Source: Candidatus Poribacteria bacterium
GTDB lineage: Bacteria > Poribacteria > WGA-4E > WGA-3G
Assembly: GCA_007571355.1 (NCBI GenBank)
Contig: RKRO01000533.1
Span: 1-13,005, forward strand
Reading direction: 5' to 3'
DNA: 13,005 nt
The first letter of the stretch is position 1; each line of letters begins with the position of its first letter. Both the position numbers and the translations under genes were made by a program. Shown here piece after piece: positions 1 to 6,958 of the stretch. The notes beneath the pieces were generated by a model. The model saw only the letters and a list, made by a program, of their open reading frames with translations. It was not told the DNA's origin and made no database searches.

Positions 1-42
1 CTATTATAGCAGCACATACAAAAAAACGAAAGAAATTTAAAT

Positions 43-74
43 GTAGTGGGTGTGTAAAGTTTTTTCTACACACC
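43..74. repeat. GTAG-headed inverted repeat downstream of the SDR gene
   Basis: A perfect 8-bp inverted repeat, GGTGTGTA (49-56) and TACACACC (67-74), encloses a 10-nt loop rich in T. A GTAG tetranucleotide sits at 43-46, just before the stem; the alternative pairing TGTAG (42-46) with CTACA (66-70) is also possible. It lies about 160 bp past the stop of the minus-strand SDR gene. Read on the minus strand, the stem is followed only after about 10 nt by T-rich sequence, so it is at best a weak terminator candidate. The rest of 1-234 holds no gene I can support. Confidence 0.45.
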
Positions 75-234
75 TTTAGAAAGATCAATACTGGTGCCCT
101 GGTTGGGGAAAAATACGGTTTTTTGGATGGGCTCATGTAAAGACTGTGTGCAAATGAACATGTCAACTGCTTGTGGTGACTGCCTTCGGACGAAATGATC
201 GCACTTACTTTTTATATGAGCGATTCCAACAAGA

Positions 235-1005
235 TCAAATATTCGAACGGGATTGGCACCCATCAACATTCACACACGCACCCGTGACAAGGCTTGCGCG
301 TTCGGATGCAAGGAAGACGACTACGTTTGCGATTTCTTCAGGTTTGCCGAACCTACCGAGCGGCATCTCGCTTTCTACAAACGCGTCCATCGCCGCTGGA
401 TCCGATGCGATACGGCGTGCCCACCCACCACCGGGAAAGAGGATTGAACCCGGGGCGACACTATTCACGCGAATATTGTCCGGCGCAAACTCCTTCGCCA
501 GCGATTTCGTCATGCTAATCTCGGCGGCTTTCGCAGCGTTATAGGTAATGTGCCCGCCGCCTTCCCTGCCGTAGATAGAGGTTATCATCAGAATCACACC
601 GCCCCCCTGTTTTTTCATTTCAGGGATCGCGAGCCGGTTGACGCGCGCTGCAGAAACCAGATTCAGGTCAAGAATTTCGTGCCACTCGGTATCCGAAATC
701 TCTTCCAGCGGGGTCCATCGGCTGCCCCCGACGTTGTTCACAACAACATCAATCCTGCCGTAAGTCTCCACTGTCTCTGCTATAAATGCTTGGACCTGTT
801 CTGTATCCGTAACATCTGTAAGTTTGGCGAAAACCGCCGCGCCTTTTGCAGTCAGTTCATTTGTCACATTTTCGAGTGTCTCTTGCGTTCTACCACAGAT
901 GCTGAGTCGCGCGCGTTCTTCAGCGAATCCGTGTGCGATGGCACGTCCGATACCGCGACTCGCGCCTGTTACGACGACAACTTTATCTTTTAATCCTAAA
1001 TCCAT
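235..1005 (-). CDS. Short-chain dehydrogenase/reductase (SDR), FabG-like
   Basis: This is a classical SDR oxidoreductase of 256 residues, the usual family length, and probably cytosolic. It should interconvert a carbonyl and an alcohol using NAD(P)H. The glycine-rich cofactor motif TGASRGIG is at 13-20, NNVG at 90-93 (A replaced by V relative to the common NNAG) and D64 is in place. The catalytic set is complete: N115, S143, Y155 and K159 (YNAAK). R17 and R39 after the first two beta strands suggest a preference for NADP(H), an inference. The start is an ATG with AAGGA 11 nt upstream. A perfect consensus promoter lies 63 nt upstream, so it is probably transcribed alone. The substrate cannot be read from the sequence; the neighbours do not help because they are divergent. 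It could be annotated as 3-oxoacyl-ACP reductase, but no other fatty acid gene is present, so I keep the family name only. Confidence 0.93.
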   Translation of the reverse strand: MDLGLKDKVVVVTGASRGIGRAIAHGFAEERARLSICGRTQETLENVTNELTAKGAAVFAKLTDVTDTEQVQAFIAETVETYGRIDVVVNNVGGSRWTPLEEISDTEWHEILDLNLVSAARVNRLAIPEMKKQGGGVILMITSIYGREGGGHITYNAAKAAEISMTKSLAKEFAPDNIRVNSVAPGSILFPGGGWARRIASDPAAMDAFVESEMPLGRFGKPEEIANVVVFLASERASLVTGACVNVDGCQSRSNI

Positions 1006-1068
1006 CAGATTCTATGTCCTTTTTTGGAATGTGAGATTGAAACCAATACGCTAATATTCTATGTTGTC

Positions 1069-1097
1069 ATTATAGCCAAGAACCTTTGAAATGTCAA
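1069..1097 (-). promoter_or_regulatory. Sigma-70 promoter for the SDR gene
   Basis: On the minus strand TTGACA (1097-1092) is followed by a 17-bp spacer and TATAAT (1074-1069), a perfect match to the housekeeping consensus. The -10 box is 63 nt from the SDR start codon. It is back to back with the ferredoxin promoter, and the two -35 boxes are 36 bp apart. Confidence 0.8.
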
Positions 1098-1133
1098 GAA
1101 GATAGTAGGTGTTGTCTGACGATAAAAATACGC

Positions 1134-1163
1134 TTGACAACCTAACAACGATTGTGGTAAAAT
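1134..1163 (+). promoter_or_regulatory. Extended -10 sigma-70 promoter for the polyferredoxin-gmk run
   Basis: TTGACA (1134-1139), an 18-bp spacer and TAAAAT (1158-1163) are preceded by TGG at 1155-1157, giving an extended -10. It sits 45 nt upstream of the polyferredoxin ATG. A 6-bp inverted repeat, GTTGTC (1111-1116) and GACAAC (1136-1141), overlaps the -35 box and could be an operator half-site pair; that is speculative. Confidence 0.75.
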
Positions 1164-1208
1164 ATATGTGTTTGAAAAATAAAAAACAAAAAACACAGGA
1201 AAAGAACT

Positions 1209-1676
1209 ATGGCATACTATATCACCGAGGAATGTATTGGGTGCATGGCGTGTTTAACGAATTGCCCTGTTGACGCGATTACAGGCGATAGGAACATGCT
1301 GCACATTATTGATCCAGATATCTGTATTGATTGCAGTGCGTGCGGGATGGTCTGTCCGGTTGAGGCGATTCGCGACCAATTTGGCGAAGTGTGTAAGTTC
1401 ATCCGTCGCCCAACACACCGTCCGATCGCCGTTATCTACGAGGAACTCTGCTCTGGATGCGATTTCTGCGTCCATATTTGCCCTTGGGACTGCCTTGAAC
1501 TCAAGGATCCAGAGACCGGTGAACATGCTGAAAGCTTCTTCGGTATCTGTGAACTGGTCAAACCGAAGGAATGTGTCGGTTGCAAGTTGTGCGAAGAAGT
1601 TTGCATTAAAGACGCTATCCGCATTGAGTCACCCGTGCTTGTCGAACTTGCAGAAGCGGCAGAAGCAGCAGATTGA
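1209..1676 (+). CDS. Polyferredoxin with four [4Fe-4S] motifs
   Basis: This small, probably cytosolic electron-transfer protein of 155 residues is built from two tandem bacterial-type 2[4Fe-4S] ferredoxin units. Four CxxCxxCxxxC motifs are visible: C9/12/15/19, C39/42/45/49, C81/84/87/91 and C122/125/128/132. That makes 16 ligand cysteines, enough for four clusters if all are filled. Extra cysteines at 62, 95 and 114 are outside the motifs. The tail is Ala/Glu rich. There is no signal peptide or membrane segment. AGGA at 1197-1200, 8 nt before the ATG, fixes the start. It leads a plus-strand run ahead of gmk with a 22-bp gap, so it is probably co-transcribed with it. No redox partner enzyme is adjacent, so the protein it serves is unknown. 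It could instead be a detached electron-transfer subunit of an oxidoreductase encoded elsewhere. Confidence 0.9.
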   Translation: MAYYITEECIGCMACLTNCPVDAITGDRNMLHIIDPDICIDCSACGMVCPVEAIRDQFGEVCKFIRRPTHRPIAVIYEELCSGCDFCVHICPWDCLELKDPETGEHAESFFGICELVKPKECVGCKLCEEVCIKDAIRIESPVLVELAEAAEAAD

Positions 1677-1698
1677 CGTTGTGGGAGCGATGCTTCCA

Positions 1699-2352
1699 AT
1701 GGCGAAAATACCTCTTTATAAACCGGATCTTGTTATTATTATTTCTGGTCCGTCTGGCTCAGGGAAAAGCACTGTGATAGATGCACTCTGCAAAGCAGAT
1801 GACACTTTGCGGGAGTCCGTGTCAGTAACAACGCGTAAACCGCGTCCGAATGAAGTTGACGGCGTTGATTACCACTTCCGGTCAAAATCAGAATTTAAGA
1901 AACACATTCAACAGGGCAGTTTTCTTGAATGGGCAGAATACGGTGGCAATCTCTACGGGACCCTCAAATCTGAAATAGTCGCTGCCCGCGAAGCAAGAAA
2001 AGATGCTATTTTAGAAATCGAAGTCAAAGGTGCTTTGCAGATCAAATCCCAGGACTTGTCACCCGCGCGCAGTCTCTTTATTTTTTTCATACCCCCATCC
2101 TTCGCTACCTTGGAGAAACGGCTCCGGCGCAGAAAAACAGAATCGGAAACAGAACGCAACAAACGCCTTGCGATTGCAAAATCCGAAATTCTTGAGATTA
2201 AACACTTCAATTACTGGATCAGTAACCCAGAAAACGCACCACAACACGCAGTTCAGCAGATTCAGGCTATTATCACCGCAGAACGTTCTCGCATTGATAC
2301 ACAATTAATAGAGGTAATTACCCCGTTACTCGGTGTTGATACGTCAGATTAA
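1699..2352 (+). CDS. gmk: Guanylate kinase
   Basis: Guanylate kinase phosphorylates GMP to GDP with ATP in the cytosol, an essential step of nucleotide synthesis. From this start it has 217 residues, normal for the family. The Walker A loop GPSGSGKST is at 17-25. The GMP-binding segment SVTTRKPRPNEVDGVDYHF spans 42-60 and holds S42, R46, R49, E52 and Y58. The segment FLEWAEYGGNLYGT is at 75-88. The lid region RRRKTES is at 143-149. The usual LD(E)IDvQGA segment reads LEIEVKGA at 105-112, so the conserved Asp is Glu at position 108. I chose ATG 1699 because GGGAG (1683-1687) is 11 nt upstream; ATG 1690 in the same frame would leave only 2 nt. The frame stays open far upstream through the ferredoxin gene, which is accidental. 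The gene is followed after 26 bp by coaBC, a common bacterial pairing; rpoZ, often between them, is absent. Confidence 0.93.
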   Translation: MAKIPLYKPDLVIIISGPSGSGKSTVIDALCKADDTLRESVSVTTRKPRPNEVDGVDYHFRSKSEFKKHIQQGSFLEWAEYGGNLYGTLKSEIVAAREARKDAILEIEVKGALQIKSQDLSPARSLFIFFIPPSFATLEKRLRRRKTESETERNKRLAIAKSEILEIKHFNYWISNPENAPQHAVQQIQAIITAERSRIDTQLIEVITPLLGVDTSD

Positions 2353-2378
2353 GCTAAATCTCAACGCAAATAAAAAAT

Positions 2379-3599
2379 ATGGATTTCAGAGATCGGACGA
2401 TCATCTTAGGCGTTACAGGCGGCATCGCCATCCACAAATCGCTTGACTTAGCGAGCCAACTTGTCAAGCAAGGAACCTCTGTTCACGTCGTGATGACAGA
2501 AAATGCCACTCGGCTTGTCCAACCGCTGCAATTTCAAGTCATCTCACGGAACCCTGTCCTCCTGAACCCATTTGACACGGGAGCAGACTGGAAACCACCG
2601 CATATCGATCTCGCCGACCGTGCCGATCTGCTCGCGATTGTCCCGGCGACAGCGAATATTATCGGTAAACTCGCGAACGGCATCGCTGACGACGCGCTCT
2701 CGACCGTCGCTGTCTCCGTCCACTGTCCGATACTTCTCGCACCTGCCATGAACGGACACATGTATCAAAACCCCTTCGTTCAACGAAACCTCTCTATGCT
2801 GAAAACACACGGTGTGCATTTCATCGAACCTGCAAGCGGTGACCTCGCCTGTGGCTATGAAGGCGTGGGACGTTTGAACACAGTCGAGACGATCCTTGAA
2901 GGTGTAGGTAATATCCTAACTTCAACCCCAAGTTTGGAAACACAAGATTTGCAAGGCGTACGCGTTCTCGTCACGGCAGGCGCAACGCGTGAATATATCG
3001 ATCCGGTCAGATTTATTACCAATCCTTCCAGCGGTAAGATGGGATACGCCATCGCTGAAGCGGCGGCACAACGTGGGGCTGAAGTGCAGTTGGTTAGCGG
3101 TACTGCTACCGTCTCCGCACCTATCGGCATCAAGACGCAGCACGTTGAAACGACACTTGAGATGTACGACGCGCTTCTGGAGACATTCAATAAAACGGAC
3201 GTTGTTATCATGGCAGGCGCGCCCGCCGATTATCGCCCACGCGAATTCACACCGCATAAAATCAAAAAGACTGCTGACACTTTGACGCTCCCCCTCGAAA
3301 GAAACCCAGATATCGCGCAGACGCTTGGCGAACGGAAAACGCATCAAACCGTTGTCTGTTTCGCCGCCGAAACGAATGATCTTCTTGAGAACGCAAAACA
3401 GAAACTGATACGCAAAAACTGTGATTTGATCGTGGCGAACGACATTCTTGCAGAAGGCGCAGGTTTCCAATCCAACACGAACATCGTCACGCTGCTGGAC
3501 CGAGACGGCACCTGCGAACAACTGCCCCGTTCCTCAAAACGGGATGTAGCGGATGCCATTCTGACAAAAGTTGTTTCTATACGAAACGGCACGAAATAG
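2379..3599 (+). CDS. coaBC: Bifunctional phosphopantothenoylcysteine decarboxylase / phosphopantothenate-cysteine ligase
   Basis: CoaBC carries out two steps of coenzyme A synthesis: CTP-dependent ligation of 4'-phosphopantothenate to cysteine (CoaB half) and FMN-dependent decarboxylation to 4'-phosphopantetheine (CoaC half). Its 406 residues match the family length. The CoaC domain (about 5-180) shows the active-site His in HIDLAD (H75), the PAMNGHMY motif (N125) and the ACGYEGVGR loop with C158. These match the numbering known for the E. coli protein. The CoaB domain (about 190-400) shows VTAGATREYIDPVRFITNPSSGKMG, GAPADYRP at 280-287 (normally AVADxRP, so V is P here), KIKK at 294-297 and FAAETNDLLENA. 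No Shine-Dalgarno sequence is evident before the ATG; the leader is A-rich. The 26-bp gap to gmk and 42-bp gap to rsmA suggest one transcript. Confidence 0.96.
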   Translation: MDFRDRTIILGVTGGIAIHKSLDLASQLVKQGTSVHVVMTENATRLVQPLQFQVISRNPVLLNPFDTGADWKPPHIDLADRADLLAIVPATANIIGKLANGIADDALSTVAVSVHCPILLAPAMNGHMYQNPFVQRNLSMLKTHGVHFIEPASGDLACGYEGVGRLNTVETILEGVGNILTSTPSLETQDLQGVRVLVTAGATREYIDPVRFITNPSSGKMGYAIAEAAAQRGAEVQLVSGTATVSAPIGIKTQHVETTLEMYDALLETFNKTDVVIMAGAPADYRPREFTPHKIKKTADTLTLPLERNPDIAQTLGERKTHQTVVCFAAETNDLLENAKQKLIRKNCDLIVANDILAEGAGFQSNTNIVTLLDRDGTCEQLPRSSKRDVADAILTKVVSIRNGTK

Positions 3600-3641
3600 A
3601 CTCTCCAGGAAATCGGGCTTACAAGGTTTCCCTCCGACAAG

Positions 3642-4493
3642 ATGAACCACCAACAAATCCGCGATTTTTTTGCCCTCAACCACACTCGCCCAAAAAAACA
3701 GTTAGGACAAAACTTTCTTGTTAATCCAGAAATCCTCAAAATTATCCTCGAAGCTGGGGAACTGACAAACACTGACACGGTCATAGAAATTGGTGCCGGG
3801 TTAGGTTGTCTTACTGAGGTGGTGGCGCGGCACGTTAAAAGCGTTATTGCTGTTGAAGTGGACTCGTTACTATATAAGGTTTTGGAAGCGCAATTTTCGA
3901 CCAACCCACGTGTCCAACTTCTCAACGCGGATATCCTCAAATTAGAACTCAACACACTGTTATCCGACGAAACACCAATAATAGCCCCTACGTTTAAAGT
4001 ACTCGCAAACTTGCCTTATAGTATCACAACACCGATCTTATGGAAACTCCTTGAACACCACAAGCAGATTCACAGTTGCGTGTTAATGATGCAGAAAGAG
4101 GTTGCGGAACGAATTGTGGCAAGACCGGGAGGGAAGGATTACGGCGCATTAACAATCGGCATCACTTATCACGCTGAAGCGGAACTCATCGCCACACTGT
4201 CTCCAGAGAATTTCTATCCAGCCCCGAAAGTTGACTCTGCACTTCTGAAACTGACGATGCGCGAAGAGCCGAAGGTCGCTGTTGAAAACGAGGCACTTTT
4301 CTTTAGCATCGTACGGACAGCATTTCGGACTCGCCGGAAGATGCTAAAAAATTCTCTGGTTCGGGGGCGGTTCGCGTCAAACGAAGTCTTAGGGACCGTC
4401 CTTGAGGAACTCGGTATAGCCCCCCAACGGCGCGCCGAAACATTAGATATTGCGGAATTCGCAGCACTCGCGAACGCCTTGGCTCAACTTTAG
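3642..4493 (+). CDS. rsmA: 16S rRNA adenine N6,N6-dimethyltransferase RsmA (KsgA)
   Basis: RsmA dimethylates two adjacent adenosines in the 3'-terminal hairpin of 16S rRNA (A1518 and A1519 in E. coli) using S-adenosylmethionine, late in small-subunit assembly. Its 283 residues are typical. KKQLGQNFL is at 18-26, the SAM motif I EIGAGLG at 49-55, the acidic ribose contact E72 in VEVD, NADIL at 95-99, the catalytic NLPYSIT at 123-129, QKEVAERI at 151-158 and FYPAPKVDSAL at 191-201. FRTRRKML and a small helical C-terminal domain follow. The Erm family is similar, but this set of motifs and the housekeeping context favour RsmA. No strong Shine-Dalgarno is present; AAGG lies 15 nt upstream. It ends 10 bp before the stop codon of the convergent lipoprotein gene, and no hairpin terminator fits in that gap. 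Confidence 0.95.
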   Translation: MNHQQIRDFFALNHTRPKKQLGQNFLVNPEILKIILEAGELTNTDTVIEIGAGLGCLTEVVARHVKSVIAVEVDSLLYKVLEAQFSTNPRVQLLNADILKLELNTLLSDETPIIAPTFKVLANLPYSITTPILWKLLEHHKQIHSCVLMMQKEVAERIVARPGGKDYGALTIGITYHAEAELIATLSPENFYPAPKVDSALLKLTMREEPKVAVENEALFFSIVRTAFRTRRKMLKNSLVRGRFASNEVLGTVLEELGIAPQRRAETLDIAEFAALANALAQL

Positions 4494-4503
4494 GATGCCG
4501 GAA

Positions 4504-5298
4504 TCATAAACGGATGTCTAACGCAAAAAGCTGCCAATGGACGATTTTCCAATCCGAGCCTTCACGACGAAACTCAAATTTACAGTGTGCCTTGAGTTCC
4601 CTTAAGTCTCGCTCTTCACCTTTTTCGGCGTTTATATCCAACCGAAGCGTTACCGCCATTTTCCGAGCATTTGTCACAACTATCTCTATATCCTTGAAGA
4701 TGAATTCAAGCGAGACGTACTCTTCGAAGAGTTGCGTCATCGCCGGGACAACATCTTCGTAGTTTTCAGGAATAATGCCTGATGCCACACCGAAAAGCGT
4801 CGCAGGGTCATCTGCAGCGACGTAGGTCTCTGAAAAAAGTGTCCGAATCGCTTCAATGTTATCCAGGCTCAGCGATTCGAGGAGGTCACTAAAATGGTCA
4901 AAGAATTCTCGAACCTCGACTGCTGGAGCCTTGAGCGGCGTTAAAGCGACCTCTACAACCAAACGCGGCTGACGGAGCGCGAAGGGCTGGTTATAGGGTT
5001 TGTAATCAACATCAGCAACAACCAAGGTGTGTGCATCGTTATAAGGGATACCGTGAAAAGCGAAAACACCATCTGCGCCAGTTGTAATGGATAACCCTTG
5101 TAGCGTTACAGTCGTTCCGGGAATCGGCTGACCACTTCCAACATCGGTAACAGTACCAGAGACCGTTCCGTATTGAATAACAACCATCTTATCAGGTTCG
5201 GGTTCAATTTCTATCGGATCCTCAGCCTCCCCGCATGCGAATAGACACACCATGCACATAACGCAGAAAAGCCAAACGTTTCTTTTGAAGGTCATCAT
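4504..5298 (-). CDS. Lipoprotein with carboxypeptidase-regulatory-like and NTF2-like domains
   Basis: This protein of 264 residues is predicted to be exported and lipid-anchored. A positively charged start and hydrophobic segment lead to a lipobox LFAC with the lipidated Cys at 22. An acidic Glu/Pro linker runs to about 37. Residues 44-120 look like a CarboxypepD_reg or Ig-like beta sandwich (GTVSGTVTDVGSGQPIPGTT, later TGADGVFAFHGIP). Residues 128-264 look like an NTF2/SnoaL/DUF4440-type fold, ending in the characteristic FEFRREGSDWKIVHWQLFALD. I see no catalytic motif and assign no function. Its ATG overlaps the symporter stop by ATGA, and AGGAGG (5309-5314) lies 10 nt upstream, so translation should be coupled. 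Being last in a transporter cassette suggests a partner or accessory role at the membrane, which is inference. It lacks the size and fold features expected of a TRAP solute-binding protein. Confidence 0.8.
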   Translation of the reverse strand: MMTFKRNVWLFCVMCMVCLFACGEAEDPIEIEPEPDKMVVIQYGTVSGTVTDVGSGQPIPGTTVTLQGLSITTGADGVFAFHGIPYNDAHTLVVADVDYKPYNQPFALRQPRLVVEVALTPLKAPAVEVREFFDHFSDLLESLSLDNIEAIRTLFSETYVAADDPATLFGVASGIIPENYEDVVPAMTQLFEEYVSLEFIFKDIEIVVTNARKMAVTLRLDINAEKGEERDLRELKAHCKFEFRREGSDWKIVHWQLFALDIRL

Positions 5299-6761
5299 CT
5301 GTTGCCAGCCTCCTCACAATCAAAAAACTTCGCAACTGTCTGTGAACTCGGCGGTTTCGTGAACAGTGAAACAACCACCAAGGTAATAGATGAAACAGCG
5401 ATGAGGACAGCGACAGGCATCACCCCGGTCCCACCGACACTATATCCAGGTGTCTGCCAGTTACTGAAAAAGAAATAGAGCCACAACACAATAACACTGA
5501 TAATCGCGGCAAATACGCCCGATTTTGTGCTCCGCCGCCAGAACAACGCCGCGACGACAATTGGAAAGAGCCCCGAAAAGCCAGTAAAGGACCAGATCGC
5601 CAGCCTAAAAATGCTCGGTGTCGCGATAAGCGAGATAAGATAAGTGATACAAAGCACACCGCTTACAAATAGCCGTCCCACCCACACCCGATGTTTCTCA
5701 GAAAATACACCTTGACGATAATGCCCAATAATATCGTGTGTGAACATGCTGCCAATAGCGAGCGATTGTGAATCAAGCGATGACATAATCGCAGCAAAAA
5801 CACCCGCTCCTAAGAACCCAGCCAAGACACCAGGGGCGTGCATACCGATCATCTGAATCAGCACATTATTTGCCTGCGATCCCTGTAAACCCGGGACATC
5901 TACATTCCCCAATATGCCGAGCAGCACGCTCGGAATCCACACGACTGCAATACATAACGGATATAGGATAATCGCATAACGGAAGGAACCGACATCCCTC
6001 GCTGTCAGAAAATGTGAAAAGATATGCGGAAACATACCAACACAGAGCGGAACACAGAGATAGGTCAATAATTCCAACGGTTTAATATGTTCGGCTTGCA
6101 TCAGTAAACCTGGGTCAACTTTAGAGATCGCATAAGACAACCCGCCCATCCGATGCGTGATCACAAAGAATGTGATACCACCGAGCGTCATAAAAACGAG
6201 CGTTTGGAACGTGTTCACCCATGCGGTGCCACGCATACCACTGTAAGTAACGTAACTGAGAACAACCGCACATATCAGTAACCCTCCTATCCACTGTGGA
6301 ATTTTGCCATCCGTGAGTGTCGCCAATGTGCCACCACCGCCCATGACACCAATCAGCAGATACGGTATGAGGAGCAGCACAAAGATAATAAATAAAAGGA
6401 GTCCTAAACCGTCGGATTCCCACCGGTCGCGGAAGTATTGTACCTGTGTTACATAGCCGAACCGTTTTCCGAGTCGCCAGAGACGCGTCCCGATGAAGAG
6501 AAACACACACGGCACAACGATGGCGGAAGAAGATGCCATCAACGCGAAAACACCGATGCCCCGGTGATAGGCTTCGCCAGAGGCTCCCAGAATCGAGAAG
6601 GCGGTCATGTTCGTACCGAAGAGCGTCATCAAGAGGATAAACCAGTTGATTGTCCGACTCGCGACGAAGTAATCTTCGCCGGTGTTCCGGAAAAATTTAT
6701 GACTCAAAACACCGAGCATCAGGACGACAGCAAGATAGATAAAAACGATAGCAAGACTCAT
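5295..6761 (-). CDS. Sodium:solute symporter (SSS family)
   Basis: This is an inner-membrane, Na+-coupled importer of the SSS family with a LeuT-like core. Its 488 residues and about 13 hydrophobic segments are normal. N-terminal features include GEDYFVASR at 28-36 and GTNMTAFSILGASGEAY at 49-65. The helix with AAIMSSLDSQSLAIGSMFTHDI at 323-344 contains S327 and S328 in the place where vSGLT has the Na2-site serines, and the DSQ motif at 330-332. The substrate is unknown. Members paired with DUF3311 proteins are often carboxylate or small organic-acid transporters, so that is a weak guess. The start ATG overlaps the DUF3311 stop (ATGA) and the end overlaps the lipoprotein start (ATGA). GGGGTGAG just upstream of the ATG may help initiation. 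Confidence 0.93.
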   Translation of the reverse strand: MSLAIVFIYLAVVLMLGVLSHKFFRNTGEDYFVASRTINWFILLMTLFGTNMTAFSILGASGEAYHRGIGVFALMASSSAIVVPCVFLFIGTRLWRLGKRFGYVTQVQYFRDRWESDGLGLLLFIIFVLLLIPYLLIGVMGGGGTLATLTDGKIPQWIGGLLICAVVLSYVTYSGMRGTAWVNTFQTLVFMTLGGITFFVITHRMGGLSYAISKVDPGLLMQAEHIKPLELLTYLCVPLCVGMFPHIFSHFLTARDVGSFRYAIILYPLCIAVVWIPSVLLGILGNVDVPGLQGSQANNVLIQMIGMHAPGVLAGFLGAGVFAAIMSSLDSQSLAIGSMFTHDIIGHYRQGVFSEKHRVWVGRLFVSGVLCITYLISLIATPSIFRLAIWSFTGFSGLFPIVVAALFWRRSTKSGVFAAIISVIVLWLYFFFSNWQTPGYSVGGTGVMPVAVLIAVSSITLVVVSLFTKPPSSQTVAKFFDCEEAGNR

Positions 6762-6958
6762 TGCTCACCCCAATCCCCGCGCGCTTTGACGAAGGCAGCC
6801 ATCAGTAACGTGGCGACAATGCAGAACCCGATATGATAGAGCAGCCCGATCGGTAACCCTAAAACAATCTCTGGTGTCTCCCAGAACCAGAAATCGTTGT
6901 GAAGCAGAAATAGCAGCACGAGCAGGCCGTATAACAACCATTTCAGTCGATTTTTCAT
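6758..6958 (-). CDS. DUF3311 small membrane protein, symporter partner
   Basis: This small protein of 66 residues has two predicted membrane helices (about 6-22 and 35-58) with LHNDFWFWETPEIVLGLPIGLLYH between them, a pattern I recognise as DUF3311. The family is commonly encoded directly before SSS symporters and is thought to assist them, in the way YhdT accompanies PanF; its biochemical role is not established. An upstream in-frame ATG would give 74 residues, but I chose ATG 6958. It forms an ATGA overlap with the TRAP stop codon, AAGGAG lies 7 nt upstream, and the same ATGA junction is used by the next two genes. Its own stop overlaps the symporter start by 4 bp. Confidence 0.85.
   Translation of the reverse strand: MKNRLKWLLYGLLVLLFLLHNDFWFWETPEIVLGLPIGLLYHIGFCIVATLLMAAFVKARGDWGEQ

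Noticed and set aside
66..269. 67-codon minus-strand frame overlapping the SDR end
   Set aside because: It shares 35 bp with the SDR gene, has no clear ribosome site or recognisable motif, and the SDR is already complete.
1270..1698. In-frame upstream extension of gmk to a 360-residue protein
   Set aside because: This part runs through the polyferredoxin gene in another frame and its translation resembles no protein; guanylate kinase sequence begins at about 1699, where a ribosome site is present.
2922..3521. 199-codon minus-strand frame opposite coaBC
   Set aside because: It is fully antisense to a gene with all CoaB and CoaC motifs; its translation shows no family pattern.
3344..3955. 203-codon minus-strand frame across coaBC and rsmA
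   Set aside because: It spans two real genes on the opposite strand and is a shadow of their codon structure.
4504..5298. Lipoprotein as the missing TRAP binding protein
   Set aside because: Its two domains do not resemble DctP or TAXI proteins; kept only as a question in the findings.
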